In this document: piece after piece, positions 5,118 through 5,355 of the stretch
Layout of the letters: each line of letters begins with the position of its first letter
Position numbering within the stretch: position 1 is the first letter of the stretch
Assembly (NCBI GenBank): GCA_018813405.1
Contig: JAHJBW010000179.1
Location: forward strand, 1-5,355
Length of the DNA: 5,355 nucleotides
Reading direction: 5' to 3'
Origin: Candidatus Margulisiibacteriota bacterium
Lineage (GTDB): Bacteria > Margulisbacteria > WOR-1 > XYC2-FULL-46-14 > JAHJBW01
Notes under the pieces: model-generated
The model's database searches: none
Told to the model about the DNA's origin: nothing
What the model saw: the letters and a program-made list of their open reading frames with translations, nothing else
Made by a program: the position numbers and the translations under genes

Positions 5118-5355
5118 GCCAGAAGTCCCTCGTATTGCCTGCTTAACAGGTGCGTTTCTATCTGTCTGACCAGATCAAGCGCCACGCCCACCATAATAAG
5201 CAGTGCCGTACTGCCCAACCCCTGGAAACTGGTGATATGGGTCAGTTTTTCGACTATGGTCGGCGTTATGGCGATTATACCCAAAAACAGCGCGCCCACA
5301 AATGTCAGGCGAGTAATAACATATTCAAAGTATTCGGCAGTGGGCTTGCCGGGAC
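5114..5355 (-). CDS. secY: Preprotein translocase subunit SecY, C-terminal 79 residues only
   Basis: SecY is the channel-forming membrane subunit of the SecYEG translocon. Only the 3' end lies in the window, and the frame is open to the right edge from the codon at 5353. The fragment begins PGKPTAEYFEYVI, matching the cytoplasmic loop before transmembrane helix 9. It then shows RLTFVGALFLGIIAITPTIV (about fragment residues 15-34, helix 9) and GSTALLIMVGVALDLVRQIE (47-66, helix 10). The end SRQYEGLLA corresponds to the conserved YEG ending. In-frame GTG and similar codons inside it are internal, not starts. The TGA stop overlaps the adk ATG by four bases. The gene belongs to the spc operon, whose upstream ribosomal genes would lie beyond the right edge. 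Confidence 0.97.
   Translation of the reverse strand, partial: PGKPTAEYFEYVITRLTFVGALFLGIIAITPTIVEKLTHITSFQGLGSTALLIMVGVALDLVRQIETHLLSRQYEGLLA

Noticed and set aside
1..5355. A novel defence, mobile or regulatory system in the window
   Set aside because: Every base except gaps of up to 16 is accounted for by conserved housekeeping genes in a standard order, and no repeats, integrase-like genes or compositional break are visible.

Overview
The window is a ribosomal-protein superoperon read entirely from the minus strand: the end of the spc operon joined to the complete alpha operon. In transcription order, from the right edge to the left, it holds secY (C-terminal end only), adk, map, infA, rpmJ, rpsM, rpsK, rpsD, rpoA, rplQ and truA (nearly complete, 3' end cut by the left edge). 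Every gene is bacterial and intact apart from the two edge genes. This is ordinary core-genome DNA. I see no mobile element, CRISPR array, tRNA, rRNA, terminator or convincing promoter.

The host is a bacterium: rpoA has the bacterial NTD plus CTD layout, bL17, bL36 and IF-1 are present, and the Shine-Dalgarno sites are canonical. The order secY-adk-map-infA-rpmJ-rpsM-rpsK-rpsD-rpoA-rplQ-truA resembles Firmicutes, Thermotogae and several uncultured phyla more than Proteobacteria. Two genes often seen in Firmicutes are missing: the KOW-domain gene between map and infA, and the ecfA/ecfA/ecfT transporter genes between rplQ and truA. Base composition looks balanced by eye. S4, bL36 and Adk all keep their zinc-ligand sets. 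I cannot name the phylum; a deep-branching or uncultured lineage is a guess.

Layout, right to left. At 5355-3733, secY, adk and map are chained by 4-base ATGA overlaps. At 3751-3414 lie infA, which overlaps map by 19 bases, and rpmJ, a 37-codon gene. At 3400-2024 lie rpsM, rpsK and rpsD with gaps of 13, 0 and 3 bases; rpsD begins at TTG behind a full AAGGAGG. At 2007-1054 is rpoA, after the largest gap in the window (16 bases). At 1064-1 are rplQ, overlapping rpoA by 11 bases, and truA, overlapping rplQ by ATGA. No stretch longer than 16 bases lacks a gene.

Together the genes supply 30S assembly and head proteins (uS13, uS11, uS4), 50S proteins (bL36, bL17), initiation factor IF-1, the RNA polymerase alpha subunit, the protein translocon (SecY), N-terminal methionine removal (Map), adenylate balance (Adk) and tRNA pseudouridylation (TruA). 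The notable points concern expression architecture: near-continuous translational coupling, a TTG start on the likely autoregulator S4, and no room for an intergenic S4-binding leader.
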